The notes: generated by a model from the sequence alone, not told the origin. A stretch of DNA of 63,501 nucleotides from Putridiphycobacter sp045110285 (GCA_045110285.1 JBGCGA010000067.1:1-63501); one strand, 5' to 3'; numbered from the stretch's first letter, positions 7,562 through 15,974 are shown. A program made the numbers and translations.

Positions 7562-8278
7562 ATGGGTACAAAACTGAGTGTAAATATCAATAAAATTGCG
7601 ACATTGAGGAATGCTAGAGGAGGTGAGCTTCCAAGTGTAGTTGATGCAGCATTACAAATTCAAGCTTTTGGAGCAGATGGAATAACCGTACATCCGAGAC
7701 CAGATGAGAGGCATATTACAAAAAAAGATGTATATAATTTAGTTGATGTTGTTTATAAAGAATATAATATTGAAGGTTACCCAAATAGTCGATTTTTAAA
7801 ATTAATTGAAGATACTCTTCCAACACAAGCTACATTGGTACCAGATCCTCCTGGCACATTGACTTCGGATGCTGGCTGGGATACAATTACAAATTTTGAC
7901 TTTTTAAAAGAAATTAACGAAAAGATAAAAAATTTAGGGGTAAGAACTTCTATTTTCATTGAACCTAAAGTTGAATTAATAAGAGCAGCTGGAGAAATTG
8001 GTGTTGATAGAATTGAGTTTTATACAGGTCCTTATGCAGCGGAATATTCATTAAATAAAGACAACGCGGTTGCTCCTTTTAAAGTAGCAGCAAACGTTGC
8101 CTCAGAGCTTGGCATTGGTATAAATGCAGGCCATGATTTAAATTTGGAAAATTTAAAATTTTTTAGGGACACAATTCCTGAATTGCTTGAAGTATCAATT
8201 GGACATGCCCTCATTTCAGATGCTTTATATCTTGGTCTAGAAAACACTGTCAGCATGTATAATAATCTACTAAAATAA
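7562..8278 (+). CDS. pdxJ: Pyridoxine 5'-phosphate synthase
   Basis: A 238-residue TIM-barrel enzyme that condenses 1-deoxyxylulose 5-phosphate with 3-amino-2-oxopropyl phosphate in the DXP-dependent vitamin B6 pathway. It begins MGTKLSVNINKIATLRNARG and carries GADGITVHPRPDERHI, VPDPPGTLTSDAGWD, RIEFYTGPYA, GINAGHDLN and EVSIGHALISDAL, all PdxJ signatures. The start at 7562 is preferred over TTG 7532 because the -7 box overlaps the latter and PdxJ proteins begin this way. It converges on the response regulator gene with an 8-base gap. Confidence 0.96.
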   Translation: MGTKLSVNINKIATLRNARGGELPSVVDAALQIQAFGADGITVHPRPDERHITKKDVYNLVDVVYKEYNIEGYPNSRFLKLIEDTLPTQATLVPDPPGTLTSDAGWDTITNFDFLKEINEKIKNLGVRTSIFIEPKVELIRAAGEIGVDRIEFYTGPYAAEYSLNKDNAVAPFKVAANVASELGIGINAGHDLNLENLKFFRDTIPELLEVSIGHALISDALYLGLENTVSMYNNLLK

Positions 8279-8286
8279 TAATTTAA

Positions 8287-8988
8287 CTACTTCGTTTCTG
8301 TCGCCAGCTTGAATCCAACACCATGAATATTATCAATACTAATGTTTGAATCATTTTTCAAGTACTTTCTTAACTTAGAAATAAATACGTCTAAACTTCT
8401 TCCAACAAAATAGTCGTCTTGCCCCCATACAGCATTCAGCACAATATCACGAGGCAACACTTTATTTTTATGTTGAACCAATAAGTGCAAAATTTTCGAT
8501 TCCTTTTTAGTTAATTTTTTCACTTCATTATTACTATCGGTCAGCGTATATTCTGAAGGTACGAAATTGTAATTTCCAATTCTAAATTCATTTTGATCTT
8601 CTTCAACTAGCATTGGTAAGAACCTCTTTAATAGAGATTTTACTCTTAACAAAAATTCTTCAGTGTGAAATGGCTTAGTCATGTAATCATCTCCTCCAAC
8701 TTTTAAGCCTTGGAGCTTATCATCCATTTCAGCTTTTGCTGTTAAAAACAATATTGGCACTTGCTCATTAGTTTTCCTAATGTCTGTGGCCAAAGTAAAA
8801 CCATCCTTTTTTGGCATCATTACATCCAGTATAACCAAATGATATTCATTTTTATTAAAAGCTTTTAATCCATCAACTCCATTTAAACAGAGTTTTACCT
8901 CATAGCCTTGTTTTTTCAGGCTATCTTGAACAACAAAACCTAAATTGACATCATCTTCGACTAATAGAATGTTTATTTTTTTACTCAT
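8287..8988 (-). CDS. OmpR-family response regulator (RprY-like)
   Basis: A 233-residue regulator. Receiver domain about 5-120 with the acidic pocket E11/D12/D13, phosphoacceptor D55 in LVILDVMMPKKDG, T83 and K105. The C-terminal OmpR/PhoB winged helix (about 135-230) includes LTKKESKILHLLVQHKNKV and RSLDVFISKLRKYL. Its ATG overlaps the 3' end of the kinase gene by 8 bases, indicating translational coupling with that partner. The pair resembles RprX/RprY of Bacteroidota by architecture; the signal is unknown. Confidence 0.93.
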   Translation of the reverse strand: MSKKINILLVEDDVNLGFVVQDSLKKQGYEVKLCLNGVDGLKAFNKNEYHLVILDVMMPKKDGFTLATDIRKTNEQVPILFLTAKAEMDDKLQGLKVGGDDYMTKPFHTEEFLLRVKSLLKRFLPMLVEEDQNEFRIGNYNFVPSEYTLTDSNNEVKKLTKKESKILHLLVQHKNKVLPRDIVLNAVWGQDDYFVGRSLDVFISKLRKYLKNDSNISIDNIHGVGFKLATETK

Positions 8989-10339
8989 GTTTACGCTCGT
9001 TAACAGGAATTGCTATTACAAATTCACTTCCTTGATTTAAATGACTGGCTACTGAAATAGTTCCATTTAATTTATCAATTATCGTCTTGACATAAAACAA
9101 TCCCAATCCAAATCCTTTTACGTCGTGAACATTGCCAGTAGGTACTCTATAAAACTTATCGAAAATTAATTTTAAATTTTCTTTGGCAATACCTTTACCG
9201 TTATCTTTTATTGAGATATTTATTTGATGCTTAAAATTGGATGTTTTAATTGAAATATTTGGAATATCATCACAGTATTTTGTAGCATTATCGAGCAAGT
9301 TATAAATTACATTTGTCAAATGAACCATGTCACTGTGTACAATATGCTTTTCGGCCATTAAATTCAGTTTTATTGACCTTTTTCCTTCTTCCAATTGGTT
9401 AACTTCAAAGTTATCTTTAGCCTCCTCAATAATTTCGTGAATATCAAAAGTTGAGAATGTTAAATTCACCTCTCCTTTATCAAGCTTTGCAATATTTAGC
9501 ACCCTTTCCACTTGCTGTTCGAGCCGCTTATTTTCTTTATAAATGATACTCGCAAATTTTTCAACTTTGTCTTTGGAATTATCCGAACTGTAAAGCAAAG
9601 ATTCACTTGACAAACGAATGGTTGATATTGGTGTTTTTAGCTCGTGTGTCATGTTATTTATGAAATCATTTTTTATTTCCGATAACTTTTTTTGCCGCAA
9701 AATAATAGAAATTGTAAAGCCAAAAAACGCCAAAATAAAAATGAGAATTCCAATTAAATAATACCAAGGGGTAACACTGTTTGATGTATCTTCAATGCTA
9801 TAGCTTTGTCTGTTCGGAAAGGATACAGCGAAATAATGAACGTCAGTTTCAAGCTTTTGCTGCAATTTGGCATCAATTTTATTATTGTTTTTTTCAATTA
9901 CAAATACAGAATCGCCACTGTACCTGATATAATCACCGTAAATCACACTATCCGAGTAGCAATCGTAAATACCATACCTAAAATCATCTTTTATATTTTG
10001 ATGATAGAATTCTGCTTTTAAGAGGTTTTCTAGTAAAAATGGGTGAAGGGTATCTTCTAGCTCAACGGTAAAATAGTTTGAAGATTGTTGTAAAACTTTC
10101 CCATATAAGTCACTTTTCTGCTTATTAATTTTTTGGATATCTGTTGCCACATTTTTAAGAGCTAAACTGACGTTTTCGCTAAATTGCTTATCACTTAAGC
10201 TATCTTGAATATTTTGAATTTCTATGTTGGTTTGCTGGTATTCAATATTTCTTTTTATCCAAAAAAATTGAATTGTTAAAATGCAAAAAATAGACACAAT
10301 GCCTAGAATAATGACTGTTTTAACTTTGGAGTTATTCAT
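8981..10339 (-). CDS. Membrane sensor histidine kinase
   Basis: A 452-residue kinase. Starting at the ATG at 10339 (MNNSKVKTV), TM1 is at about 8-28, followed by a periplasmic sensor of about 160 residues and TM2 (YYLIGILIFILAFFGFTIS). The HisKA H-box is MTHELKTPISTI; the HATPase domain has NLLDNATKYC (N-box), DNGKGI (G1) and GFGLGLFYVK (G2). No HAMP domain is evident between TM2 and the H-box. An in-frame ATG at 10411 is rejected because a consensus -7 box sits at 10343-10350. It forms an operon with the downstream response regulator and diverges from a DUF4920 lipoprotein gene, a candidate target. Confidence 0.92.
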   Translation of the reverse strand: MNNSKVKTVIILGIVSIFCILTIQFFWIKRNIEYQQTNIEIQNIQDSLSDKQFSENVSLALKNVATDIQKINKQKSDLYGKVLQQSSNYFTVELEDTLHPFLLENLLKAEFYHQNIKDDFRYGIYDCYSDSVIYGDYIRYSGDSVFVIEKNNNKIDAKLQQKLETDVHYFAVSFPNRQSYSIEDTSNSVTPWYYLIGILIFILAFFGFTISIILRQKKLSEIKNDFINNMTHELKTPISTIRLSSESLLYSSDNSKDKVEKFASIIYKENKRLEQQVERVLNIAKLDKGEVNLTFSTFDIHEIIEEAKDNFEVNQLEEGKRSIKLNLMAEKHIVHSDMVHLTNVIYNLLDNATKYCDDIPNISIKTSNFKHQINISIKDNGKGIAKENLKLIFDKFYRVPTGNVHDVKGFGLGLFYVKTIIDKLNGTISVASHLNQGSEFVIAIPVNERKHE

Positions 10340-10342
10340 GTT

Positions 10343-10350
10343 CAAAATTA
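10343..10350 (-). promoter_or_regulatory. -7 promoter box for the kinase operon
   Basis: Minus-strand TAATTTTG ends three bases before the ATG at 10339, implying a leaderless or nearly leaderless transcript. Confidence 0.5.
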
Positions 10351-10413
10351 TAAAAAAATAATGTGCGTGAATTGATAATTTGTCTTTTTCTAAAAATATT
10401 AGTGATTCCATTA

Positions 10414-10421
10414 TATATTTG
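10414..10421 (+). promoter_or_regulatory. -7 promoter box for the DUF4920 gene
   Basis: TATATTTG, 14 bases upstream of the ATG at 10436. No clear -33 TTTG at 19-20 bases. Confidence 0.55.
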
Positions 10422-10435
10422 CAGAAAAGAGAACT

Positions 10436-11017
10436 ATGAAAAAAATGGTATATGGAATTTTTGCTGCTGGCATCATAGCAGTAGGCTGTGAATCGAACAA
10501 TGACCTATCAACACACGAAACTGTAGTTGACAGTGTAACTGTAGCCGCGGAAGAAACTATTGATGAAGTTGAAGATGTTTTAGCATTTAATGGTATTCAG
10601 AAAGGGGAGTACACATTGTTTGGCCATGAAGAAGTTACTGCAGATGCTGCAATTAGTCAGGAAGAAATGTATAAAATATATGAAGAAACAGGTGCATTCA
10701 ACGGTAAAGTGAATGTTACTATAAATGAAGTATGTCAAAAAGCAGGTTGTTGGATTAACTTTAAAAATTCTGACAACAAAACAGTAATGGTATTTTTCAG
10801 AGATCATTTTACTATTCCAATTGAGGAGTCGGCAGGAAAGGATGCTGTTTTGTACGGAATGTTAGAATCAGACACGTTAACGGTAGACTTTCAAAAACAT
10901 TTATTAGATGATGCTGCTGAGGCTGGTGAAGTGATTAATCAAGCAGATTATGATGAGATAACTGAGGATAAAATTGACATATCATTTGATTGTGTATCAA
11001 TTTTAGTAAAAGACTAG
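10436..11017 (+). CDS. DUF4920 domain lipoprotein
   Basis: A 193-residue exported protein. A short signal peptide ends in IIAVGC with C18 as the likely lipidated cysteine. An acidic linker (about 20-50) leads to a DUF4920-type domain with the conserved CQKAGCWINF segment and a terminal SFDCVSILVKD. Function is unknown; the conserved cysteines suggest metal or redox chemistry, which is inference. The gene diverges from the two-component operon and ends in a strong terminator. Confidence 0.78.
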   Translation: MKKMVYGIFAAGIIAVGCESNNDLSTHETVVDSVTVAAEETIDEVEDVLAFNGIQKGEYTLFGHEEVTADAAISQEEMYKIYEETGAFNGKVNVTINEVCQKAGCWINFKNSDNKTVMVFFRDHFTIPIEESAGKDAVLYGMLESDTLTVDFQKHLLDDAAEAGEVINQADYDEITEDKIDISFDCVSILVKD

Positions 11018-11043
11018 AACATAACCAACATCCCAAGGTAAAG

Positions 11044-11078
11044 GAAGGTTGCTCGCTGAGTAGCCTTCTTTTTTTTTT
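11044..11078 (+). terminator. Rho-independent terminator after the DUF4920 gene
   Basis: GAAGGTTGCTC and GAGTAGCCTTC pair over 11 positions (two G-U wobbles) around a 3-base loop and run into an uninterrupted T tract (11069-11078). Between this and 11239 I see no gene: a frame at about 11130-11226 is open but short and unrecognised. Confidence 0.88.
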
Positions 11079-11239
11079 GTTTTCGACCTGCCATTTCAGC
11101 TAAATATGAGTGGTAAATTAGTTAATGTAAAAAGTATACTACACTGAGGGAGGAGTTGCGTTGGGCATAAATAAAATTGAACAGGGATTAGGCATGCCGA
11201 ACAAATTGAAATTGACTACCAACTAAAAGGAGGAAATAA

Positions 11240-11268
11240 AAAAGGTGTCTCAAATTGAAACACCTTTT
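11240..11268. terminator. Bidirectional terminator between the DUF4920 gene and the SPT-like gene
   Basis: AAAAGGTGT pairs with ACACCTTTT, extended by TCA/TGA after one mismatch. It is flanked by A-rich and T-rich tracts on opposite sides, so it can act on both strands. Its main role is probably to end the minus-strand aminotransferase transcript. Confidence 0.75.
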
Positions 11269-11289
11269 ATTCTTTTTTAGAGATTTATA

Positions 11290-12552
11290 TTAATCCGTTT
11301 CAACTTGTTTTAAATCATCTGCCTTGTAGGCTCCTGCATCTAATCCTGCTTGAATTTTTTTAAACGTTTCTATTGTATATTCAACATCTTCTATTGTGTG
11401 CGACGCAGTGGGAATTAAACGTAACATAATTACATCCCTTGGCACCACTGGGTAAACAACGATTGAACAAAAGATATTGTAGTTCTCTCTTAAATCAAAA
11501 GTAACATTTGTAGCTTCTGCTAAAGTACCAGATAAAAACACAGGTGTTACAGCAGTATTTGTTCTTCCTATATTAAATCCTGCAGCTTTTAAACCAGTTT
11601 GAAGCGAAGTTGCAATTTTCCACAAGTTCTCCTTGTGCTGAGGCTGAGTTCTCAACAACTCTAATCTTTTTCTAGCACCCACTACTAATGGCATTGGCAA
11701 AGACTTAGCAAACACTTGAGAACGCATATTGTATCTTAAAAATTCAACAATATCTTCAGTAGCACTAATAAATGCGCCTATAGAAGCCATAGATTTAGCA
11801 AAAGTTCCAAAATAAACATCAATTTCATCATGACATCCTTGAAGTTCTCCTGTCCCCATTCCAGTTTCACCTAAAGTTCCAAATCCATGAGCATCATCAA
11901 CTAGTAATCTGAAATCATATGTGCCTGCAGTTCTGTATTCAATAATCTCTTTTAATAAACCTTGGTCACCGGCCATTCCAAAGACACCTTCTGTGATTAC
12001 TAGTATTCCACCATCTGTTTCGGCGGTTAACTTAGTTGCTCTTTCCATTTGTTTTTCAAAGCTCTCCATATCGTTGTGCTGGAAAACAAATCTTTTACCG
12101 GCGTGCAATCGAACACCATCTATAATACAGGCATGAGACTCACTATCATATACAATGACGTCTTTACGATCAACCAGAGCATCAATAGCAGATAAAATTC
12201 CTTGGTATCCAAAATTTAACAGAATGGTATCTTCTTTTTGCATGAATTCAGACAATTCAGATTCTAGTGCTTCATGTTCTGAAGTTTGGCCAGTCATCAT
12301 TCTTGACCCCATTGGATATGCCAGACCCCAATCTTTTGCGGCATCAGAATCAGCCTTTCTAACTTCAGGTGTGTTAGCTAAACCTAGATAATTATTTACA
12401 CTCCACACCAGGCATTTCTTGCCTCTAAACATCATTTTATTGGAAATTTCACCTTCCAGTTTTGGAAAAGTAAAATATCCGTGAACACCTTTAGCATGTT
12501 GACCTAAAGGACCTCTATTTTCTTTAATTTTCTCAAAAATATCTTTTGCCAT
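11290..12552 (-). CDS. Alpha-oxoamine synthase, serine palmitoyltransferase-like
   Basis: A 420-residue PLP enzyme of the class II alpha-oxoamine synthase family, which joins an amino acid to an acyl-CoA or acyl-ACP with loss of CO2. Visible are NNYLGLA, the PLP-stacking histidine H140 (DSESHAC), LLVDDAHGFGTLG with D219/H222, and the Schiff-base lysine K253 in FGTFAKSMASIG. The family includes serine palmitoyltransferase, cysteate acyltransferase (sulfonolipids), AONS (biotin) and KBL. In Bacteroidota a stand-alone gene like this usually makes the long-chain base of sphingolipids or sulfonolipids. No biotin or threonine genes are nearby, which favours the lipid role, but substrate is not settled. 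Confidence 0.8.
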   Translation of the reverse strand: MAKDIFEKIKENRGPLGQHAKGVHGYFTFPKLEGEISNKMMFRGKKCLVWSVNNYLGLANTPEVRKADSDAAKDWGLAYPMGSRMMTGQTSEHEALESELSEFMQKEDTILLNFGYQGILSAIDALVDRKDVIVYDSESHACIIDGVRLHAGKRFVFQHNDMESFEKQMERATKLTAETDGGILVITEGVFGMAGDQGLLKEIIEYRTAGTYDFRLLVDDAHGFGTLGETGMGTGELQGCHDEIDVYFGTFAKSMASIGAFISATEDIVEFLRYNMRSQVFAKSLPMPLVVGARKRLELLRTQPQHKENLWKIATSLQTGLKAAGFNIGRTNTAVTPVFLSGTLAEATNVTFDLRENYNIFCSIVVYPVVPRDVIMLRLIPTASHTIEDVEYTIETFKKIQAGLDAGAYKADDLKQVETD

Positions 12553-12590
12553 AATCAGTTTTTCATTCGATAAGTCGAACTATTACTGTG

Positions 12591-12598
12591 CGAAAGTA
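12591..12598 (-). promoter_or_regulatory. Probable -7 box for the SPT-like gene
   Basis: Minus-strand TACTTTCG, one mismatch to TAnnTTTG, 38 bases before the ATG at 12552. The leader contains a small TTCGA-taag-TCGAA inverted repeat at 12566-12579. Confidence 0.4.
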
Positions 12599-12696
12599 GG
12601 AGTAATAATTAATGTAAGTGATTTTGAACCGTATTTTTTATTCACATTTTTAAGTTTAACCTATCACATTTTTGCATTAGTTAACATTTCAAAACC

Positions 12697-12704
12697 TATA
12701 TTTG
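12697..12704 (+). promoter_or_regulatory. -7 promoter box for the bamD operon
   Basis: TATATTTG with a TTTG at 12671-12674 (22-base spacer, slightly long). Only 9 bases separate it from the ATG at 12714, so the mRNA has almost no leader. It overlaps an in-frame TTG at 12702, which is therefore not the start. Confidence 0.6.
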
Positions 12705-12713
12705 TGGGCGATT

Positions 12714-13508
12714 ATGAAAAGTAGACTTTTAGTATTATCAATAGTATCAGCCGTTTTATTCAGTTTTGTTGGTTGCTCTGATTTCAACCAAGTAATGAAA
12801 AGCACGGACTATGAGTTTAAAAAAGAAAGGGCAATTCAATATTACGAGGCCAAAGAATACACCAATTCAGCGTCAGTTTTAGAGGACATTATACCATACT
12901 TTAAATTGACGATTGATGGAGAAAAACTGTATTATTTATACTGCATGTCGAATTACTACATTGGAGATTATTATTTAGCTTCGTATTATTTTAGAAGATT
13001 TATCAATCAATATCCCAGCAGTCAGTACGCACAAGAATGTCAGTTTCTAAGTGCAATATGCTCAGTAAATAGTTCACCGGAGTACTCTTTGGATCAAACT
13101 GAAACACTGAACGCATTAGATCAGCTGCAAATATTTATTGACATGAATCCCAATAGCAGTTTAGTTGACAGTTGCAATGCAATAATGGACAAGCTCAACT
13201 TAAAGCTCCAAAAGAAACAATTTGAGGGGGCAAAGCAATATCACCACACCGAGAATTATAAGGCTGCTGTGGTAGCACTAGATAATCATTTGGTTGATTA
13301 CCCCAATACACAATTTAGAGAGGAAACTATGTACCTTTCGGTATTAAGCCGTTTTGAACTAGCTATAAACAGCATTGAGTCTAAAAAAACAGAGAGATTG
13401 AATGATACTCTAAAAAGTTATCGTAAATTTGTAGCCTCCTTTCCCGAATCTGGCCATTTAAAAGAGCTAGGCGTTGTAAAGAAGAAAGTAGAAAAATTAT
13501 TAGAATAA
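12714..13508 (+). CDS. bamD: Outer membrane protein assembly factor BamD
   Basis: A 264-residue lipoprotein: signal peptide with lipobox SFVGC (C21), then TPR-like helical repeats (for example YYEAKEYTNSASVLEDIIPY, YYIGDYYLASYYFRRFINQYP, KAAVVALDNHLVDYPN). BamD is the essential lipoprotein of the BAM complex that inserts outer-membrane barrels. The start is ATG 12714, not the upstream TTG that overlaps the -7 box. It is the first gene of the six-gene run bamD-rpoZ-coaBC-DUF4835-recN-DUF423, an order conserved in Bacteroidota. Confidence 0.92.
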   Translation: MKSRLLVLSIVSAVLFSFVGCSDFNQVMKSTDYEFKKERAIQYYEAKEYTNSASVLEDIIPYFKLTIDGEKLYYLYCMSNYYIGDYYLASYYFRRFINQYPSSQYAQECQFLSAICSVNSSPEYSLDQTETLNALDQLQIFIDMNPNSSLVDSCNAIMDKLNLKLQKKQFEGAKQYHHTENYKAAVVALDNHLVDYPNTQFREETMYLSVLSRFELAINSIESKKTERLNDTLKSYRKFVASFPESGHLKELGVVKKKVEKLLE

Positions 13509-13514
13509 GAAAAG

Positions 13515-13850
13515 ATGAGTATTAGTTATAAAAACACAAATGCCGAGCGTTCAACAATCACTAGAGATGTAGAATTTTTAGATGAAAACACAGGTAATGT
13601 ATACAAAGCAATTGCTGCTATCTCAAAAAGAGCTGATCAAATTAGTTCTGAAGTGAAGGATGAGTTAATTGCAAAATTAGCTGAATTTGCTTCAAGCACA
13701 GACAATTTAGAAGAAATTTTCGAAAACAGAGAGCAAATTGAAATTTCTAAATTTTACGAGCAACTACCAAAGCCAGCAATGATTGCTATTCAGGAATACA
13801 TTGAAAATAAAATGTACATCACTGATGAATCAGTCGATTCTGAAGCATAA
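13515..13850 (+). CDS. rpoZ: RNA polymerase omega subunit-like protein
   Basis: A 111-residue protein of the Bacteroidota RpoZ type, recognised by its NVYKAIAAISKRADQISSEV segment (omega proteins have an N-terminal R...L..AI..RA.Q motif), a helical acidic middle, and its invariant place between bamD and coaBC. Omega assists assembly of the RNA polymerase beta' subunit and can bind ppGpp in other phyla. Divergent from E. coli omega, so the call depends partly on context. Confidence 0.82.
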   Translation: MSISYKNTNAERSTITRDVEFLDENTGNVYKAIAAISKRADQISSEVKDELIAKLAEFASSTDNLEEIFENREQIEISKFYEQLPKPAMIAIQEYIENKMYITDESVDSEA

Positions 13851-13855
13851 GAAAT

Positions 13856-15058
13856 TTGTTAACCGGAAAAAAAATATTGGTTGGTGTAACTGGTAGCATT
13901 GCCGCATACAAAACCGCTATTTTAGTCCGAGAATTGATAAAATTAGAGGCCGAAGTCAAGGTAATTATGACTTCGGCCTCTTCTGATTTTATATCTCCTC
14001 TTACATTAGCAACTTTATCGAAAAACCCAGTTGCTATTGATTTTGTGAAAAATGCCAATGGTGAGTGGGAAAATCATGTTGAACTGGGACTTTGGGCTGA
14101 TGCGTTTGTTATTGCGCCATTGACAGCCAGTTCTTTAGCAAAATTAGTTGATGGCCAATCTGACAATTTACTAGTAGCCACGTATTTGAGTGCAAGATGT
14201 CCTGTTTGGGTTGCACCTGCTATGGATCTAGATATGTTTCAACATCCATCAACCCTAAAAAATTTAGCGCAACTTTCTGAACATGGAGTTTCAGTGATTG
14301 AACCAAGATCTGGAGAACTTGCAAGCGGCTTAGAAGGTAAGGGCCGCATGGAAGAGCCGGAAGAAATTGCAAGTGTGATATCTGACTTCTTTACACCAAA
14401 TGGCCCTTTAAAAGGAAGGTCGGTTGTTATAACAGGAGGTCCAACCTACGAGGCCATTGACCCTGTCAGATTTATTGGAAATCATTCGAGTGGAAAAACT
14501 GGTGTTATTTTAGCTGATGAATGTGCCAGGCGCGGTGCTGATGTTACTTTAATTCTTGGGCCTTCCATTCATAAACCAAATAACCCTAAAGTCAGAGTAA
14601 TTTCTATTCAGTCGGCTGACCAAATGCTTGAAGCTACTCAATTGTTGTGGAGTTCATGTGATGTGGGAATCTTTTCTGCTGCTGTGGCAGACTACCGACC
14701 TAAAGTTCAAGCTGATCAAAAGATTAAAAAGAACACAGAGAATTTAACTATTGAATTAGTAAAAAACCCAGATATTTTAGCTTGGGCTGGTAGAACAAAA
14801 AGGAAAAACCAGTATTTAGTAGGATTTGCACTTGAGACCAATAATGAAATTGAAAACGGGAGAAGTAAATTAAAAAGAAAGCATCTTGATTTACTTATCT
14901 TAAATTCGCTAAATGACAAGGGGGCTGGATTTGGGCATGACACAAATAAAGTTACTTTTATTAAGCCAAGCAATAAATTAATTAATTTTGAGTTAAAACA
15001 AAAGTCACAAATGGCAATTGATATAGTTGACGAAATTGAAAAAGATTTAAACGCATGA
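13856..15058 (+). CDS. coaBC: Bifunctional CoA biosynthesis protein CoaBC
   Basis: A 400-residue fusion. The N-terminal CoaC half (phosphopantothenoylcysteine decarboxylase, flavoprotein; about 1-180) shows GSIAAYK, the catalytic His H74 in WENHVELG, PAMD (usually PAMN) and SGLEGKGRM. The C-terminal CoaB half (phosphopantothenate-cysteine ligase; about 188-400) shows ITGGPTYEAIDPVRFIGNH, SSGKTG, KIKK and VGFALET. The start is TTG at 13856, five bases after the rpoZ stop; no ATG exists before the conserved GKKILVGVTG. A perfect GC-rich hairpin lies at 13946-13980. The stop overlaps the next ATG. Confidence 0.95.
   Translation: MLTGKKILVGVTGSIAAYKTAILVRELIKLEAEVKVIMTSASSDFISPLTLATLSKNPVAIDFVKNANGEWENHVELGLWADAFVIAPLTASSLAKLVDGQSDNLLVATYLSARCPVWVAPAMDLDMFQHPSTLKNLAQLSEHGVSVIEPRSGELASGLEGKGRMEEPEEIASVISDFFTPNGPLKGRSVVITGGPTYEAIDPVRFIGNHSSGKTGVILADECARRGADVTLILGPSIHKPNNPKVRVISIQSADQMLEATQLLWSSCDVGIFSAAVADYRPKVQADQKIKKNTENLTIELVKNPDILAWAGRTKRKNQYLVGFALETNNEIENGRSKLKRKHLDLLILNSLNDKGAGFGHDTNKVTFIKPSNKLINFELKQKSQMAIDIVDEIEKDLNA
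13946..13980 (+). other. Perfect 13-bp inverted repeat within coaBC
   Basis: GAGGCCGAAGTCA (13946-13958) and TGACTTCGGCCTC (13968-13980) are exact reverse complements around a 9-base loop. The stem is 8 of 13 G/C in a genome that is mostly A/T. It encodes EAEVKVIMTSAS, so it is within the normal protein. No T tract follows, so it is not a standard terminator. Confidence 0.85.
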
Positions 15059-15963
15059 AATACACCTTACTTTTAATAATTTCTTTAATTTCAATTCTGG
15101 GACAAGCACAAGAGTTTAACTGTCAAATAACGGTTGTAAGCACCCCTGCAATGTCTCCGACGGCAAACGAACTAGAAGTTTTTCAAGACCTAGAGAACAA
15201 TGTAAAAGAATTCATGAACACGACTGTTTGGACAGATGATGTTTTTGAAATTGAAGAACGTATTAATCTGACTATTTTAATTACACTTTCCGAAAAAAAT
15301 GGAACTGATGGATTTGGGGGTACTATTCAATTTCAGGCCACTAGACCAGTATTTAATACTTCTTACAATACGATCACATTTAATCACATTGACAAAGATT
15401 TTAATATAATCTATTTAAGAAATACAGCATTGCTTTTCTCAATAGATCGTTACCGGTCAAACCTTACATCTATTCTGGCATTTTACTCTTACATGATTTT
15501 AGGATATGATTACGATAGCTTTTCCTTAAAGGGAGGAACAGATTATTTTGTGAAAGCACAACAAGTTGCCAATAATGCTAAGCAGTTTCTTACAGATTCA
15601 GATTGGGATCCTAAGAAGAAAGGAAGTAGAAATACTCGTTTTTATTTAGTAGACAATGCTATTCAATCTTTATTTGAGCCTATTAGAACAACATATTACA
15701 AATACCACAGACAGGGCTTAGATGTCATGTATGATAGTCCTGACGAGGCTCGAAAAATTATACTTAGTAGTATTACTGCTTTAGACAAGGTACAACGAGC
15801 AAGACCTGGGTCACTAAACCTCCAAGTATTTTTTAATACAAAATCGGGTGAATTGATTGATTTATTTTCGCAAGCAACAGATGCTAGACAAAAAAATACG
15901 GCTGTCAATATATTAAAGCGTTTAGATCCTATAAACGCTTCAAAGTACGAAAAGATACTTTAA
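15055..15963 (+). CDS. DUF4835 family secreted protein
   Basis: A 302-residue protein with a signal peptide (MKYTLLLIISLISILGQAQ). The mature part begins EFNCQITV and contains NITFNHIDKDFNIIYL-like and AFYSYMILGYDYDSFSLKGG segments typical of DUF4835, which is nearly always encoded between coaBC and recN in Bacteroidota. Function is unknown; export suggests an envelope role, and bamD in the same operon fits. The ATG overlaps the coaBC stop (ATGA). Confidence 0.88.
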   Translation: MKYTLLLIISLISILGQAQEFNCQITVVSTPAMSPTANELEVFQDLENNVKEFMNTTVWTDDVFEIEERINLTILITLSEKNGTDGFGGTIQFQATRPVFNTSYNTITFNHIDKDFNIIYLRNTALLFSIDRYRSNLTSILAFYSYMILGYDYDSFSLKGGTDYFVKAQQVANNAKQFLTDSDWDPKKKGSRNTRFYLVDNAIQSLFEPIRTTYYKYHRQGLDVMYDSPDEARKIILSSITALDKVQRARPGSLNLQVFFNTKSGELIDLFSQATDARQKNTAVNILKRLDPINASKYEKIL

Positions 15964-15974
15964 CTTCAGAAATT

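Noticed and set aside
11130..11226. Short open frame between two terminators (includes EGGVALGINKIEQGLG)
   Set aside because: About 32 codons with no start codon at its beginning and no recognised similarity. Could be a gene remnant but cannot be supported.
13946..13980. coaBC hairpin as a Rho-independent terminator
   Set aside because: No T tract follows the stem and it lies in the middle of an intact, conserved gene; kept as an unexplained structure instead.
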